Below the pieces are notes generated by a model, which made no database searches, was not told the origin of the DNA, and saw nothing but the letters and a program-made list of their open reading frames with translations. A stretch of 64,000 nt of DNA from Moniliella sp. 'wahieum' (lineage: Eukaryota > Basidiomycota > Moniliellomycetes > Moniliellales > Moniliellaceae). Below are positions 44,433 through 55,505 of this stretch, piece after piece. The position numbers and the translations under genes are program-made. Position 1 is the first letter of the stretch, and every line of letters begins with the position of its first letter. The stretch covers positions 147,599-211,598 of the forward strand of contig RSEE01000108.1 of assembly GCA_003971905.1 (NCBI GenBank), in the 5' to 3' direction.

Positions 44433-47400
44433 TCAAGCCTCCTCCATCTCTTCATCTTCATCCTCCTCCTCCTCCTCGCTGCTCTCTTCTCCTCGGCAAC
44501 GACGAGAGAGGGGAGCGGCAAGACCCGGTCCGCTCCTTGGTACGAGTCGCAGACCAGGTAGAGCTGCAGCCGGTCATGCGTGCCGGCAGGCAGGCTGAAC
44601 TCGAGCCGGACCGAAAGCGACTTGCCCACCATGGCCACCCCGCTTAATCCCGAGCAAACTTTGCTGCCTGGGTCGCCAACGAGGAGCCACCAATGGACAA
44701 GTTTGCGCTGGGAAAGAAGGCGCAACGGCCAGGCCATCATCCTCTTCTTCTTCTTCTTCCTCTTCTTCCTCCTCGTCGCCCTTTTGTACCGTGACACGCA
44801 TCACCACCGGCTCGGACGAGCTCAGCTCCTCCTGATCAGCAATCTCAAACGCCATCTCGAGGTAGGGGAACGTATTGGTAAATGAGCCACCGCATTGAGC
44901 TGCTTGAGATCCATGCGCAGGAGATCGTCCCGTTCCTTCTCCTCCATCTCTGCCAGCGCATCCGCCAGCTCATACACATCCGTAATCTTGCGTGCTTGGC
45001 AGCGTTCAATGGTACCCGCGTCAAAGAAGGGGACTTGGCGCAGCGGCGAGTCGCGTTCCCACACCGCCTGCACACACATCTGGGCATTCCATGGCCAGAA
45101 TGGCTTTGAGGTGCGCATTGGAACTCATCACGTCCACCGCGCGCTGAGGAGCGTGATGATCTTGCCCAGGATCATCTTCTGGTCCAATGCCAGGTCGGTG
45201 GGAAGGGTGAGGCGGCAAGTGCTTGAGCAGGACAAAGGCCTTGTGTGGACGGTTGAGGAAACTGATCTTGTCCAGCTTATACGGCACACGGTTGTAGATC
45301 CGCCGCAACACAATCTCCTCGTGCTGGCGGATGGGCAGGTCATCAAACTCGGCGGCACTGGTGATGATTCGAGCAAGTGCCGCATCTTGGTCCGCTCATT
45401 CAGTGACAAGTTGAACACATCCACCGTCAAGTACGACACATTGTAGAAGCTGGCAATCATGCCCAAGTTGAGCGGCGAAATGTCCACTCGTTTTCGATCG
45501 CGATGCACTTGCTCTCCTCCAAGTCGCCCAGGGTGTTTTCCCACCAGCTCCGACAGGTAGTCCGACAAGTGGTCCTGCGCGAGCGGCCTTGGCAGCGGTA
45601 CGCTTGGGGTTCTGCTGCAGTCGACGGAACATGAGCGTCCAGGTAAGAATGTCGACGGCTTCTTGTTTGTTTTCGACCGTGCGGGCCACAACCTCGGCAT
45701 TGAAAAAGTCGTGAGCATACTCGTACAACCTAGACTCGAGCGGGGTAGGCCTCGGTCAAGAATTTGCGGAAGAAGTCCTTGCGCGTGGCCTGGGCCAGCA
45801 GGAGCGCTTTGGACGCGCCCCCATCGGAGAAGACAAGGTACTCTTCCCCACCATTTGCAGTACCTCAGGCACAGTGTAGTCGACATAGCGGTGCTCCTTG
45901 CCCTCGTACGCCTGAAGGAGAGCAGGATGACCAAGTGCGCGAAAATGGCATGCTCCACACCGTTTCCTTGCTGGCCAGCACCACCTGGATCGCACCCGAG
46001 CTGAACAGCTGTTCGACCAACCTCCGGTCCCGCTCCGACATACCCTCGTAGTACAGCCCAATTCCTTGCGGAAGCGTCTCTTTCAAATCCGGGTCATCGA
46101 CAGTGACCAGGCGCGGCATCAAGTCGCCTCGAGGTCCGCGAGTCAATGTGGAGGAACGGAGAGGGAGGAGGAGCGAGGTCCCCATCGTTGCTCCCAGGAT
46201 CGGCAGTGCGTCGCGTCAGCCTGGACGTACGTCAGCAGGTCCGTCGCCGTCGCCTTGGCCTGCTTGCGGCTGGGCACAAACAGCAGCGCCGGCTGGTCGC
46301 CCGCCTGCTCCAACAGCGCCAGGTACGCCGGCTTGGCCATCGCCAGCATCATCGATGGGTAATGCGGGATGGAGAAGGACTGCAGCTGAACCTCGAGCGG
46401 CGTAGGCCGCGAAGCCGGGGAGAAGTTGAAGCGTGCCTGCGCATTCGTCACGCCTAGCCAGTCGCTTACGTCCTTTGCGTTCGCCAGTGGCACGCTCAAC
46501 GCGACAATGCGCATCGGACGGCCCGTCTGGGCGGCCACAAAGCGAGCCCGAGCAAGCACCACCTCATACGTCGGCCCCACCTTCCAGTCCCCCACCAGGT
46601 GCACATCGTCCGCAATGTACAGCTCGACGAGCTGCACGTTTCCGCTGTCCGCCACCGACGCGACAGCACGTCCCACTGCGTCGGCGTACACACCACCACG
46701 TCCGCCGCCTCAAGCGTACGCAGGTCGGCACTGGTCTCTCCGGACAGAGCGGAGATGGTTTTGCCGCCTTGGTACGTCCCAAACTTGCTCTTCCACTCCT
46801 TGATCCGCGGCGCGACCATGCTCTCAAACGGAACGAGACAGACAATGTGCCCCCGCTCGGCATCGGGATCGTCCTTCAAGGCAAGCGCTTGCTTGCGCCA
46901 CGAGCGGACCATGCCAGTTCCGCACACCCGTCTTTCCACTCCCGGCCGGGGCAGCGACAGAGTCGTGTCGTCCGTGTCAAAGAGTGTGTGGTGCGTTTGG
47001 GATGGATCTTGTTGAGGTGGGGAAGAGCTGCGTGTACACTTGGCGCAGATGGGCGTCCTTGAGCGTCGCCAGCGACTGATCCTCCAGTCCAAGAAGCACC
47101 GTGTGCGCTTCAAACTTGTCGGGCAAAATCAAGTTGAGGAACGAGATGGGCAAGCGCGTCTCCGAGTGGAGCCAGCGGTCACTCACACGCTGATGTAGTA
47201 GTTGGGCGGAGTGGGGTCGGTCAGGGGGATGGTAAAGGTGACCGTGTGCGGGTCTTCGGCGTATTTGGCCAGGAGGACAACGTGTCGTGGTACAACACCA
47301 TTTCGCCATCGCAGTCCTCCACGAGAATGTGGAACAGCTGCGCCCCGCCGTGCACGACAGGGTCCCACATAAAGTCGGGTGTCAGCGTGAGTTGGACATG

Positions 47401-50400
47401 GAGAAGCGAGCGGGTGATGGGCTGGAAAAACGCCTGCAGCTCCAGGCGAGGGAACTGGTTGACCAGCTTATGGAGCAAGCGCCCGGCCTTGGGAAGGTTG
47501 ACCAGCTCCCCCAGCTCGTTCGGCTCGAGGTCCCGCAGCCGGTTCCACGGGTACTCCTTGCGCTCGAGCCGGCGGATGAGCTCGGGCGGGACGTGCGGGT
47601 ACTGCCGGAGAGGCGTCATCGACCCCCACATGCGATGCTGCGTCATCTTGCACAGGTCGAGCGCCCGCGCCAGACGCGCGTACCCGCGCTTGACGCAGAT
47701 CTCAAACAGCGCCCGGAGGATTCGTCCGGCGCTCTGCGTCACGTAACCATGTCGGCCGCCAAGACGTAGCCATCGAGCTTCAGCTGGCTGATCCACGCCT
47801 GGAGCCACGTTGATTTTGGCGACTGGGTCCTCAACCGTCTCCTTGACCGGCACAGGCACGCGCTCCAGCAGCTTGCCCATCTCCAGCTTCTCGTCCTGCC
47901 GCACCACTTGGAACTTGAACTCGTCCGAGAGAGCAAAGATGCGCAGGAGCTCAATCATGCCGAGGTAGGGCTTGAGCTGGGTGTTGTAGGTGGCCATGCT
48001 GGTGTGGGCAATATAGAAGTGCGAGGCGATGCGGCCAACGTCGTTGGTGGTGAAGGTGCCGCGCTTGCGGTCGTAGGCGATCATCCCGCTCTTCTCGAGC
48101 AGCGCGGCGGCCGAGTGAACAATGTCGGCGCGCTCTGCTCGAGGAACGGATCGTCTTCCATATAGTCGGCCGTGACCGAGTACAGGACAGGCGTGCGGAG
48201 CATACGGACATAGAGGTACGTGTACCCCAACCACGCCACCGCCTCGTCCCGGTTGCGCACCGTGCCCAGCACAATCTCTGCATTCAGATTGTCCGCGAGG
48301 CGCGAGACAAACTGCGACTCGATGGGGAGCTGCTCATTGAGCAGGCTGAGGTAGTAGCCCAGCTCGGTGTGGTTCGTGATGATGATGCCCTCTCCGAACG
48401 TGTCGTACTGCGGCCGCCCGGCACGCCCCAGCATCTGCAGCATATCCTGAGGCGACAGTTCCACCCACCGTCCCTTCTCGGGGTTGTACACCTGCGTGCC
48501 CTTGATGATGACAGTGTGGGCGGGCAAGTTGACACCCCATGCCTACAAACAAACGAGTCAGCGTGCAATCCATGACAAAAAAAGGAGGTCAAAACGTACC
48601 AGCGTCGCGTCGAGACGAGCACCTTCAACACGCCCTTCCGGAACAGCTCCTCCACCAAGTCGCGGTCGCGCGGGCCATACCTGCGTGGTGGATGCCAAAC
48701 CCATATGGATCAGTTCGCGCAATTCGGGATCAGCCACCAGAGGCTCGCCTTGGTCTCCAGTCCCATTGGATAGGTCCAGCAGCATCTGCCTTGTTCCCTG
48801 CGGCTCAATCGGGAGGAGCGAGCCAGCTCATCCTTCTCGGTAGCCGTGTCTTTGATATGCCTCGCCGTCTTTCCCGTTTCCTTGCGTGAGTGGACAAAGA
48901 TAAGAACTTGGTTATCCACCACATGTCTGAGGTCTTTTCGTACGTCGCCTCGTTCATCACGTGCAGCCGCTTGATCGCTTTGGTCGCCTTGATGCCCACA
49001 TACAGCTGGGCGAGAGGGGCGGGACGGTAGGAGCCGTCAAAGTAGAACAGTCCCTTGGAAGGGTTGACACGCAAAAACGTCGCCACATCCCGATAGTTGG
49101 GTAGTGTGGCCGACAACCCACCAGCCGCACCGGTTCGCCCACATGCTCCATCCGCCGAATCGTGCGGGCCACAATCGCTTCCAACACGGGACCGCGGTCG
49201 TCGTGCAAGAGATGGATCTCGTCAATGATCATGAGGCGCACGAGGTTGGTGTAGGACGTGTCGGAAGACTTGCGGCTGACCACATCCCATCCCATTTTTC
49301 TGGCGTGGTCACAATGACATGGGTCTCGGCGATTTGGGCTTTGGTCAACTGGCTATCACCCGTCAACTCATTGACCACGATCCCATAGGGGGCAAGTCGT
49401 TCGCGGAAGCCCTGGGCCTGTTCGGCGACAAGGGCCTTCATGGGCAACATAGACCATCTTGCAGGCTGCCAGGTCAAACGTGTCGGTCGCCGGATCGCGC
49501 CATTCTCCAACTCATGAAGAATGGTGAGCATCGCCACATTGGTCTTACCCGCACCCGTAGGCGCACAGAGCAGCATGGGCTCGTCCGACCTGAACGCAAT
49601 GGGATAGCACTTGCTTTGCACCGGGTTCAACCGGGACGCGGTGGGGAAGGCCTTGTGGGTCCAAGGGGGCATACTCGCAATCGGCACCAGCTCCTTCTCT
49701 CCTACCGTGCGCTTGATGGGAGCGGGCACATGGATCTCCTCCCATGCGGTTTATCTTTGCGGATCGTATTGGCGGGTAGCTTGGTGGGCGTTGAGGGCTT
49801 GAGCCGCGCGCCCTCAGCAAACGCCATAGCGCTTAGGTCGACCACTTTGCGTGGCTGAACCATCGTTCCTGGCTTCAACGGGCGCGGGCTGTCAGCCGGC
49901 GCGCACGCTCAGCTGCCTCGGGCCCGAGCGAAGCCCCCTTTTCCTGCGCCCCTCCGCGAAGCGCTTTGAGAATCGAACCGAATCCGCCTTCGCGCATGGC
50001 AACCTCAACATTCACGCGCTCGTCTTCGTCGGCACGTGCGAGGCGGGTGCACCATACGATCACCTCCCTGTTGGCCGTAAGGAGCTTGACGATGGCAAGT
50101 GTCATAGTCAAACAAATCCATCAACTCGTTCTCCACATCCCGCACGCTCGTCTCTGGCCCAGGATCGATAATGCAGTATCTGCCTTCTCTGACGCTTCGT
50201 TCTCGTCCGCGTAAACCGTTCCGAGTAGACGTTGCAAGTAAAACGCATCCACCTCTGATGGCTGCACGGTCGACTTGTCCTTCCCCTCGATTCGCGAGAG
50301 CCATGGGAACCAATGACCAGTCCTTCCTGATCAGGCTCCTCCTCTCTCACCATCCAGGTCGACCTGTTGATCTGGGGATGCCTCTTCCTCTTCCTCTTCT

Positions 50401-51140
50401 GGTTCGTCATCTTCATCGTCATCGTCATCGGTCAAGCGTTCGTGGTAGACCTCGCTCTCGCCATCGCTAGCTTCCTCCTCGTCGCGGTCAAACATGACCG
50501 CCACACGGGTATCCTCTTCCACCGGCGCATCATCTGGTGCGGCCGAGGTGGGGTCGGGCTCGTCATAGTCAAACAGTTTCTTGCTCAATGCCAAGAGCTG
50601 GGTGTACACGTCGGAGGAAACGTCCGTGTCGACTGCCTCGGAGATCTGAGCACGCTTGGCATGGTCCTGCAGCTCGGGGTCCTTGAGGGTCTGGATGACC
50701 AAGTCGGCGCCGGAGCGGACAACGTCGGAAGGCATGTCGCCCACAAGACGGTGCACGAGTGCCAGCAGCAGCTCGTACGTCGCCTTGTTTCGGCGGTGCG
50801 GGGGCGGTAGGCAAGCCGCCCTCGAGCTCGGCGGTGGCAGCGAGCACGTCGGTGGGCCCGCGCGGGGCGCGGCGGCGGGCGCGCTTGGCGGGCGGGCCGG
50901 CGGGGCGGAGTCCTGGTTCGGCTGGCGCTCGAGCGCGCGCGCGCGTTTCTTTTCCAGGTCCTGGATGCCCTCGCGGCCGCACGGCTGCCCATCGCGCGCG
51001 GGTCGATGCGGCCGACAACGACTCGGCCTCGCCGGTGGCTCGTGCTGGCGGCGGCCGATGAGGGAGCGTCGGCTGGTGACCTGGCTCGACAGGGCCGAGT
51101 ACTGGTACCCGGCCAGGTCCACCGTCTTCTTGGGCGGCAT
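44433..51140 (-). CDS. BRR2: U5 snRNP DEIH-box helicase Brr2, many frame breaks
   Basis: The spliceosomal Ski2-like ATPase that unwinds U4/U6. The ATG at 51140 starts [20 protein letters not shown], a typical Brr2 N terminus, followed by an acidic region. Cassette 1: [20 protein letters not shown], Walker [15 protein letters not shown] (about 49545), [54 protein letters not shown] (about 49200), [53 protein letters not shown] and [14 protein letters not shown], then a Sec63 unit. Cassette 2: [58 protein letters not shown] and AMAKPAYL, as in the pseudo-helicase half of Brr2. The final Sec63/FN3 region ends [22 protein letters not shown] and an acidic [13 protein letters not shown] tail (stop 44433). 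Intron 48599-48543. The span of about 2,200 codons fits the family. More than fifteen frame breaks, mostly -1. Confidence 0.92.
48543..48599 (-). other. BRR2 intron
   Basis: 57 bases with GTACGT donor and TTTGTAG acceptor. Splicing joins VLVST..TL to [11 protein letters not shown], a continuous helicase motif. Confidence 0.85.
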
Positions 51141-51356
51141 GGCGGTGGCGGTGGTGGTGGTGGCGGGGGGGGGGGGGGCGGCGTGCATGCCGGCTGGGCA
51201 GAGAAGGGGGCGGGCTGACGTCAGCGGGGGCGCTGGGCGTTATGTCAGCGGGCGTGCGTGTGGCAGGGGCGGTGAATGTACGAATGGGCGATGCTCTACG
51301 GACTACTCGTATGACACTCGGAGCAATGCGCATTCGGAGGGATAAACGCTCACTAG

Positions 51357-53605
51357 TCACTCCTCCGCCAGACGCTCCATCAGGCGGTCGCGCTTCTTCT
51401 TGGCGCTGTTGAACTGCGTCGCAATCAGCGTCGACGTCACCCACCCGTCCTCCGGCCACTTCTCCGCGATCTGTGTGGTGTCAGCCGTGTGCCGCGCATC
51501 GCCAGCAGACTCACCTTGCGGTACACGCCCTTGCGCGAGCGATGTCGCTGATGCCCTCGGTCTTCTCGAGCGAGTGCTTGTCGTTCTGCAGCTCCGTCAT
51601 CGCATCCCCAATCGTCACCACCAGCCAGATCTCCTCCTTGTCGTCCTCGCTGAACCGCCACTTCTTCGTCGGGTACGCCTCCCCCTCCGCCCCGGCTGCC
51701 ACAGCGCCGCCACCGCCGCGCTCCACTCGGCCTTGTGCTCGCCAGGCTGCCTCGGCCGCGTAACCAGCCGCGCGATCGCCTCCTGCTGCAGGCCCTCGAG
51801 CAGCGCCAGCTCCTCCGCAAAGAATTCCCGGATGGTGAGTTTCTGCGATCGGTTAGCCCCCCCCACGCACGCACGCAAACACAGCACATAACATACCCGC
51901 AGCGTAAACCGGTTGTAGGGAAACAGACTCGGCAGCCAGTCGAAAAAATGTTGTTGTACACGCCCAAATCGAGCGCCAGACGCCACACGCAACAGCGGTT
52001 GCTTGAGCGCCGGCGGGAACTTGGATTTGACAGCAAAACTTTCCTGCTTGACCAGTGCATACAGCGCCGCCAGGCCCACCACCAGCAACCCGGGCAGCGG
52101 CTTGGGGTCGTACGTCCGCTTTTTCGCCCCGGCCTCGACCGCCTCCGTTGGCAGCTCCACCCGCTCATCGATCCGATGCGCCAGATGCACGAGACAGCCA
52201 GGCCCTGCCAGGCCTTTGACCGCCCCACGAATGGCCTCCTCCGCTTGCGCCTTGGACTCGGCATCCGGCGGCGCAGCCAGGATGCGCTCCGCCTCGGCCC
52301 GGCTGATCTCGACAGCTTCCTTGGCCAGGGAGGCTTGCGCGTCCACTCCCGTGGGCAGGTTGGGCGGTCGATCTGGATCGGTCCATCTTGCAGCACACGT
52401 TCATGCCAGAAGAGCTGGGCGATCGGCATGGGCCCCGAATCCGTACCTTCCACCCGCAGGGCGGTGGTCATGATCGGAGATAGATTGACGAGGATACTAG
52501 GTTCATGGTGTTTGGTAGGCTTGCTGGCCGGTTCAGGCAGACGCTTCTTTTCTGCGGCGGGTAGGCAAGGTTCGCAGCACCTTGGGAGACGAAAAAGCCG
52601 CGCGTACTGCGCGCAAAGTACGTCGGTTCGTCCACCACCAGCTCCGAGTCGTCGACAAAGGGATCCTTGGTATCGTACGCGCCCACATCGTACGGATCAT
52701 CCCCTTTTTCTTGCGCTTCTTTTTCTCAACCGGATGGCGCGCCAGCAGACCCGCCAAGTCACCCAGATCCTCCATCCCCTCGGGTGCGCGGCAGGCGAGG
52801 GCGGCACGATCGGGAGCGATGCCGGGGCGGACGTTTGCCCCTCAAACCAAGTGGCCCACTTGTCTCCTTTGGGCTTCAAGTGGGCCACCAGCAGCTTGGG
52901 AAAGTCCATGACGTAGGCATCCGGCGTGGTATGGTCGGGTCGACGTCAAACGCAAGCGCCATTCGAACCGTCGGCCTGGTAGGCGCCGAGACGGGCATCG
53001 CAATCTGGTCCTATCCACCGAAGGCGAGCGAGCGGCGCGTTTCTTGGTGCCCTTGCGGACTGGTGTGCCGTCTCCTTCCTGATATTGCATGCTCACGTCC
53101 GTCAGCATCGGGTCGATGTGAATGGGACTCGTCGCGTTCATTCCCAGAATCCTCATCCTCGTCCTCGTTCGTCTCGTCCTCTTCATCCTCTTCCCATCCT
53201 CATCCCCTTGCTCTTGCTCTTCTCCTCTTGCTCTTCCCCTTGCTCTTCTTCCTCTTCCTGCTCGTCCTCCTGCGCTTCCTCCTCATCCCCACTGTTGTCC
53301 TCCTCCTCCTCCTCCTCGCCAGAAGGCGAAGCAGAATGGGGCGACGGAGTACCTCCGTTCTGCAGCTCGTGCTCGTCGCGTCGTGGGTCGCCGTTTGCCT
53401 CCGCCTCCTTCTCCTGCTCTGCGGGCGACGCAGAGCGGGTGTGGGAGGGCGAGCGGGAAGGGGAGTGCGCAGGAGAGAGTGGCAATGCATGGGGGCTAGG
53501 CTCGTCGGGCTCATCGTCGCTGATGACAATCTGCTGCTGGGCATCGAGCGTCATGGCGGGATGGCCGCTGGAGCTGGTACGGGTACTGGTACTGGCAAGG
53601 GCCAT
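51357..53605 (-). CDS. HPC2: Hpc2/ubinuclein-like HIR histone-chaperone subunit
   Basis: Predicted nuclear subunit of the HIR/HIRA complex, which deposits H3-H4 outside replication. The N terminus (start chosen at 53605, MALASTSTRTSSSG; an alternative is 53554) is acidic and Ser-rich. Next comes VRMALAFDVDP..DAYVMDFPKLLVAHLKPKGD, then KKKRKKKG and the diagnostic HUN motif GAYDTKDPFVDDSELVVDEP..RSTRGFFVSQG (about 52700-52590). The middle domain follows: SLAKEAVEISRAEAERILA, FFDWLPSLFPYNRFTLR, intron 51896-51843, KLTIREFFAEELALLEGLQQ, PTKKWRFSEDDKEEIWLVV, intron 51514-51471, IAEKWPEDGWVTSTLIATQF and stop 51357. This order is that of ubinuclein/Hpc2. Multiple -1 breaks. The gene stops 216 bases upstream of the BRR2 start on the same strand. 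Confidence 0.8.
51471..51514 (-). other. HPC2-like intron 2
   Basis: 44 bases, GTGAGT donor and CACACAG acceptor, joining GVYRK to IAEKWPEDG. Among the shortest introns in the window. Confidence 0.8.
51843..51896 (-). other. HPC2-like intron 1
   Basis: 54 bases, GTATGT donor, GGCTAACC branch and GATCGCAG acceptor, joining YNRFTLR to KLTIREFF. Confidence 0.88.
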
Positions 53606-54170
53606 GCTGTGCCGCGCGACAGGCCGCGGCGGGTGGGGAGCGGGCGAGAGGCGCAGATGCCATGCGCGTAGGCGGGGTCGAGCCGGAGCCGAGAGGGATG
53701 GCGGGCATGCCAGCCGGTGGAGGTGCAGATGGAGGTGGAGGTGGCGATGGAGGTGGAAGTGGAGATGGAGGGCGAGGTGGAGCAGCAGGCGCGCCCACCG
53801 CCGACCTACATCGCTTCCTGCGCTGCCGTCGGTTGGATGGGCCAGCGCACTGGAATTTGAAAGTTCAACCTTCAATTCCACCACGCGCCCCCAATTTCAC
53901 ATTGGAGCGCGTGGCCGAGCATCGATCATCAGGCCGTCTGGCAAGGTCACGTGTCGTCATTCGATGGGGCTTTGGATGTGGGCTGCGCCTCACCCCATGT
54001 CCGTGCTGTGGGATCTACGAACCCCCCCACCTCTTTCGACCGCGCCATCTCCTCTCGCCCCGTCCGCTCTTCTCCATTCCCCATCGCAGTGCGGCCATCG
54101 TTGCCCTCCAGGGACGCCTCTTACTCTGTACGCAGGCCAAGCTGTGCCACATGCAGGCACCGTGTGTGCT
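53606..54170. other. upstream region of the HPC2-like gene
   Basis: GGAGGT/GGTGGA trinucleotide-rich 5' part (53690-53790) and a possible promoter further right. No independent gene is supported. Confidence 0.45.
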
Positions 54171-55248
54171 ATGCAGATCAAGCGCGAGCTGGACGATGGG
54201 GGCCGAGTGACGCGTTCACTTGTACCGTCGGGGTTTCGACGCAGCGGACGGGACGAGAACCCTCCTCAAGGTAGAAAAGACGATCGCGTTGACACGCTCT
54301 TGAGAGCCTGCCTGATCGAATGGGAGAATGTGGCAGCCCGCTCTACTCGTAAGTCATTGCACCCTACGCACGCGGGCTGCGGCCCACACGAGGTCAACGA
54401 CTATCTTATTCATTTTGTTGCCCCCCTCTGGACGCACACCCGAAGAACGAATTTACGACGCAGCGTAAGTGCTGTCTGGAGATGTGGGAGAAGAGACGAC
54501 AGGAACTGATGAGCAGCTCAGCAACGCGACGGGTTTAATGTGGTCGAGCACAACGTCTTTGCGTTCAACTACTCGTAGCTTTCCGCAATCGCATCGGCCT
54601 CGTGCGTCTGGCTCCCCGACAAGCAGGTTCTGATTGGTCTCCAGTGTCGCAGCCTGTTCCTGCTCCTCGCGCAGCAAGTGGGCAAGTGTGGTGCCATATG
54701 TCTCGCTGGAACGCATCTTGGCTTGCACCCCCAGCCAATTCACGCTACGTTTGGTGCATTGCACGAGGCTGGGTGGGAGCCGATCCTCAAGCTCGTGGCC
54801 TCATCCGGGACACCCTATCAGGACGAGACGAGGCGAGGCGTGGGCGGAAGGTGATGAAGCGTTCGGATTGCCGACGAGTGCTACTAGGGCCTGCCAGGTG
54901 CATTAGGAGGGTATCAGGAGAATGGATTGGATGAGGCGGACCACATCTTGAGGAGGTTGGGCACAAAGGCTGATGAGAGGCGCTGGTTGCGTACTGGACG
55001 GAGCTATACCCATGGGAAGTGCAATGCCATTGGAACGCCCGAGGGAGAAGGTGCCGTGCTGCTTCGACTGCTGGACCAACTGGTGGGGGATGCGGCAAGA
55101 AGGCGAAATAACAGGTAAGCCCTCAGTCGTACTCAGGAGCCATATTTTCCTAACCCCCCTGGTCGCTAGCATGCTCCTCCGTCTCCATGTGCGCCACACC
55201 CGGATTGAATTAATGGAAGCGAAGGGCAGGCAGCAGAGTGTGCTGTGA
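54171..55248 (+). CDS. unassigned spliced gene
   Basis: Not recognised. Two consensus introns support a plus-strand gene: 54349-54463 (GTAAGT donor, ACGACGCAG acceptor) and 55115-55169 (GTAAGC donor, TTCCTAAC branch, TCGCTAG acceptor). Reading across them gives MQIKRELDDGGRV, DTLLRACLIEWENVAARST, CLEMWEKRRQELMSSSATRR, NVVEHNVFAFNY, HATFGALHEAGWEPILKLVA, GLDEADHILRRLGTKADERR, GAVLLRLLDQLVGDAARRRN and MLLRLHVRHTRIELMEAKGR, with stop at 55248. Several frame changes are needed. The minus strand over 54540-54760 also reads like protein (NWLGVQAKMRSSETYG, AHLLREEQEQAATLETNQN), so the strand of the middle part is uncertain. Confidence 0.4.
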
Positions 55249-55505
55249 CCTGTGCTGATGGCTGCCCCGCTGGATTCCGAATTGGGCTTTGGGAGCCACC
55301 AAGCAGCAGCACGCAGCACACGCCCGGATGAGCGGGCCGGGTTAGGCGCAGCGTTCTCTGTGTCCTCTCGGCTGTAGATGATATACCAGGGCAAAAACAA
55401 TATATGGCACGTTGCTATCGATGGGCAGGCCTCGGCTGCGCCACATTCGCCGGCACTTGCAGGTGGCCAGCACGCCGCTTGGGACGAGGCGCCCCCCCCA
55501 CCACG

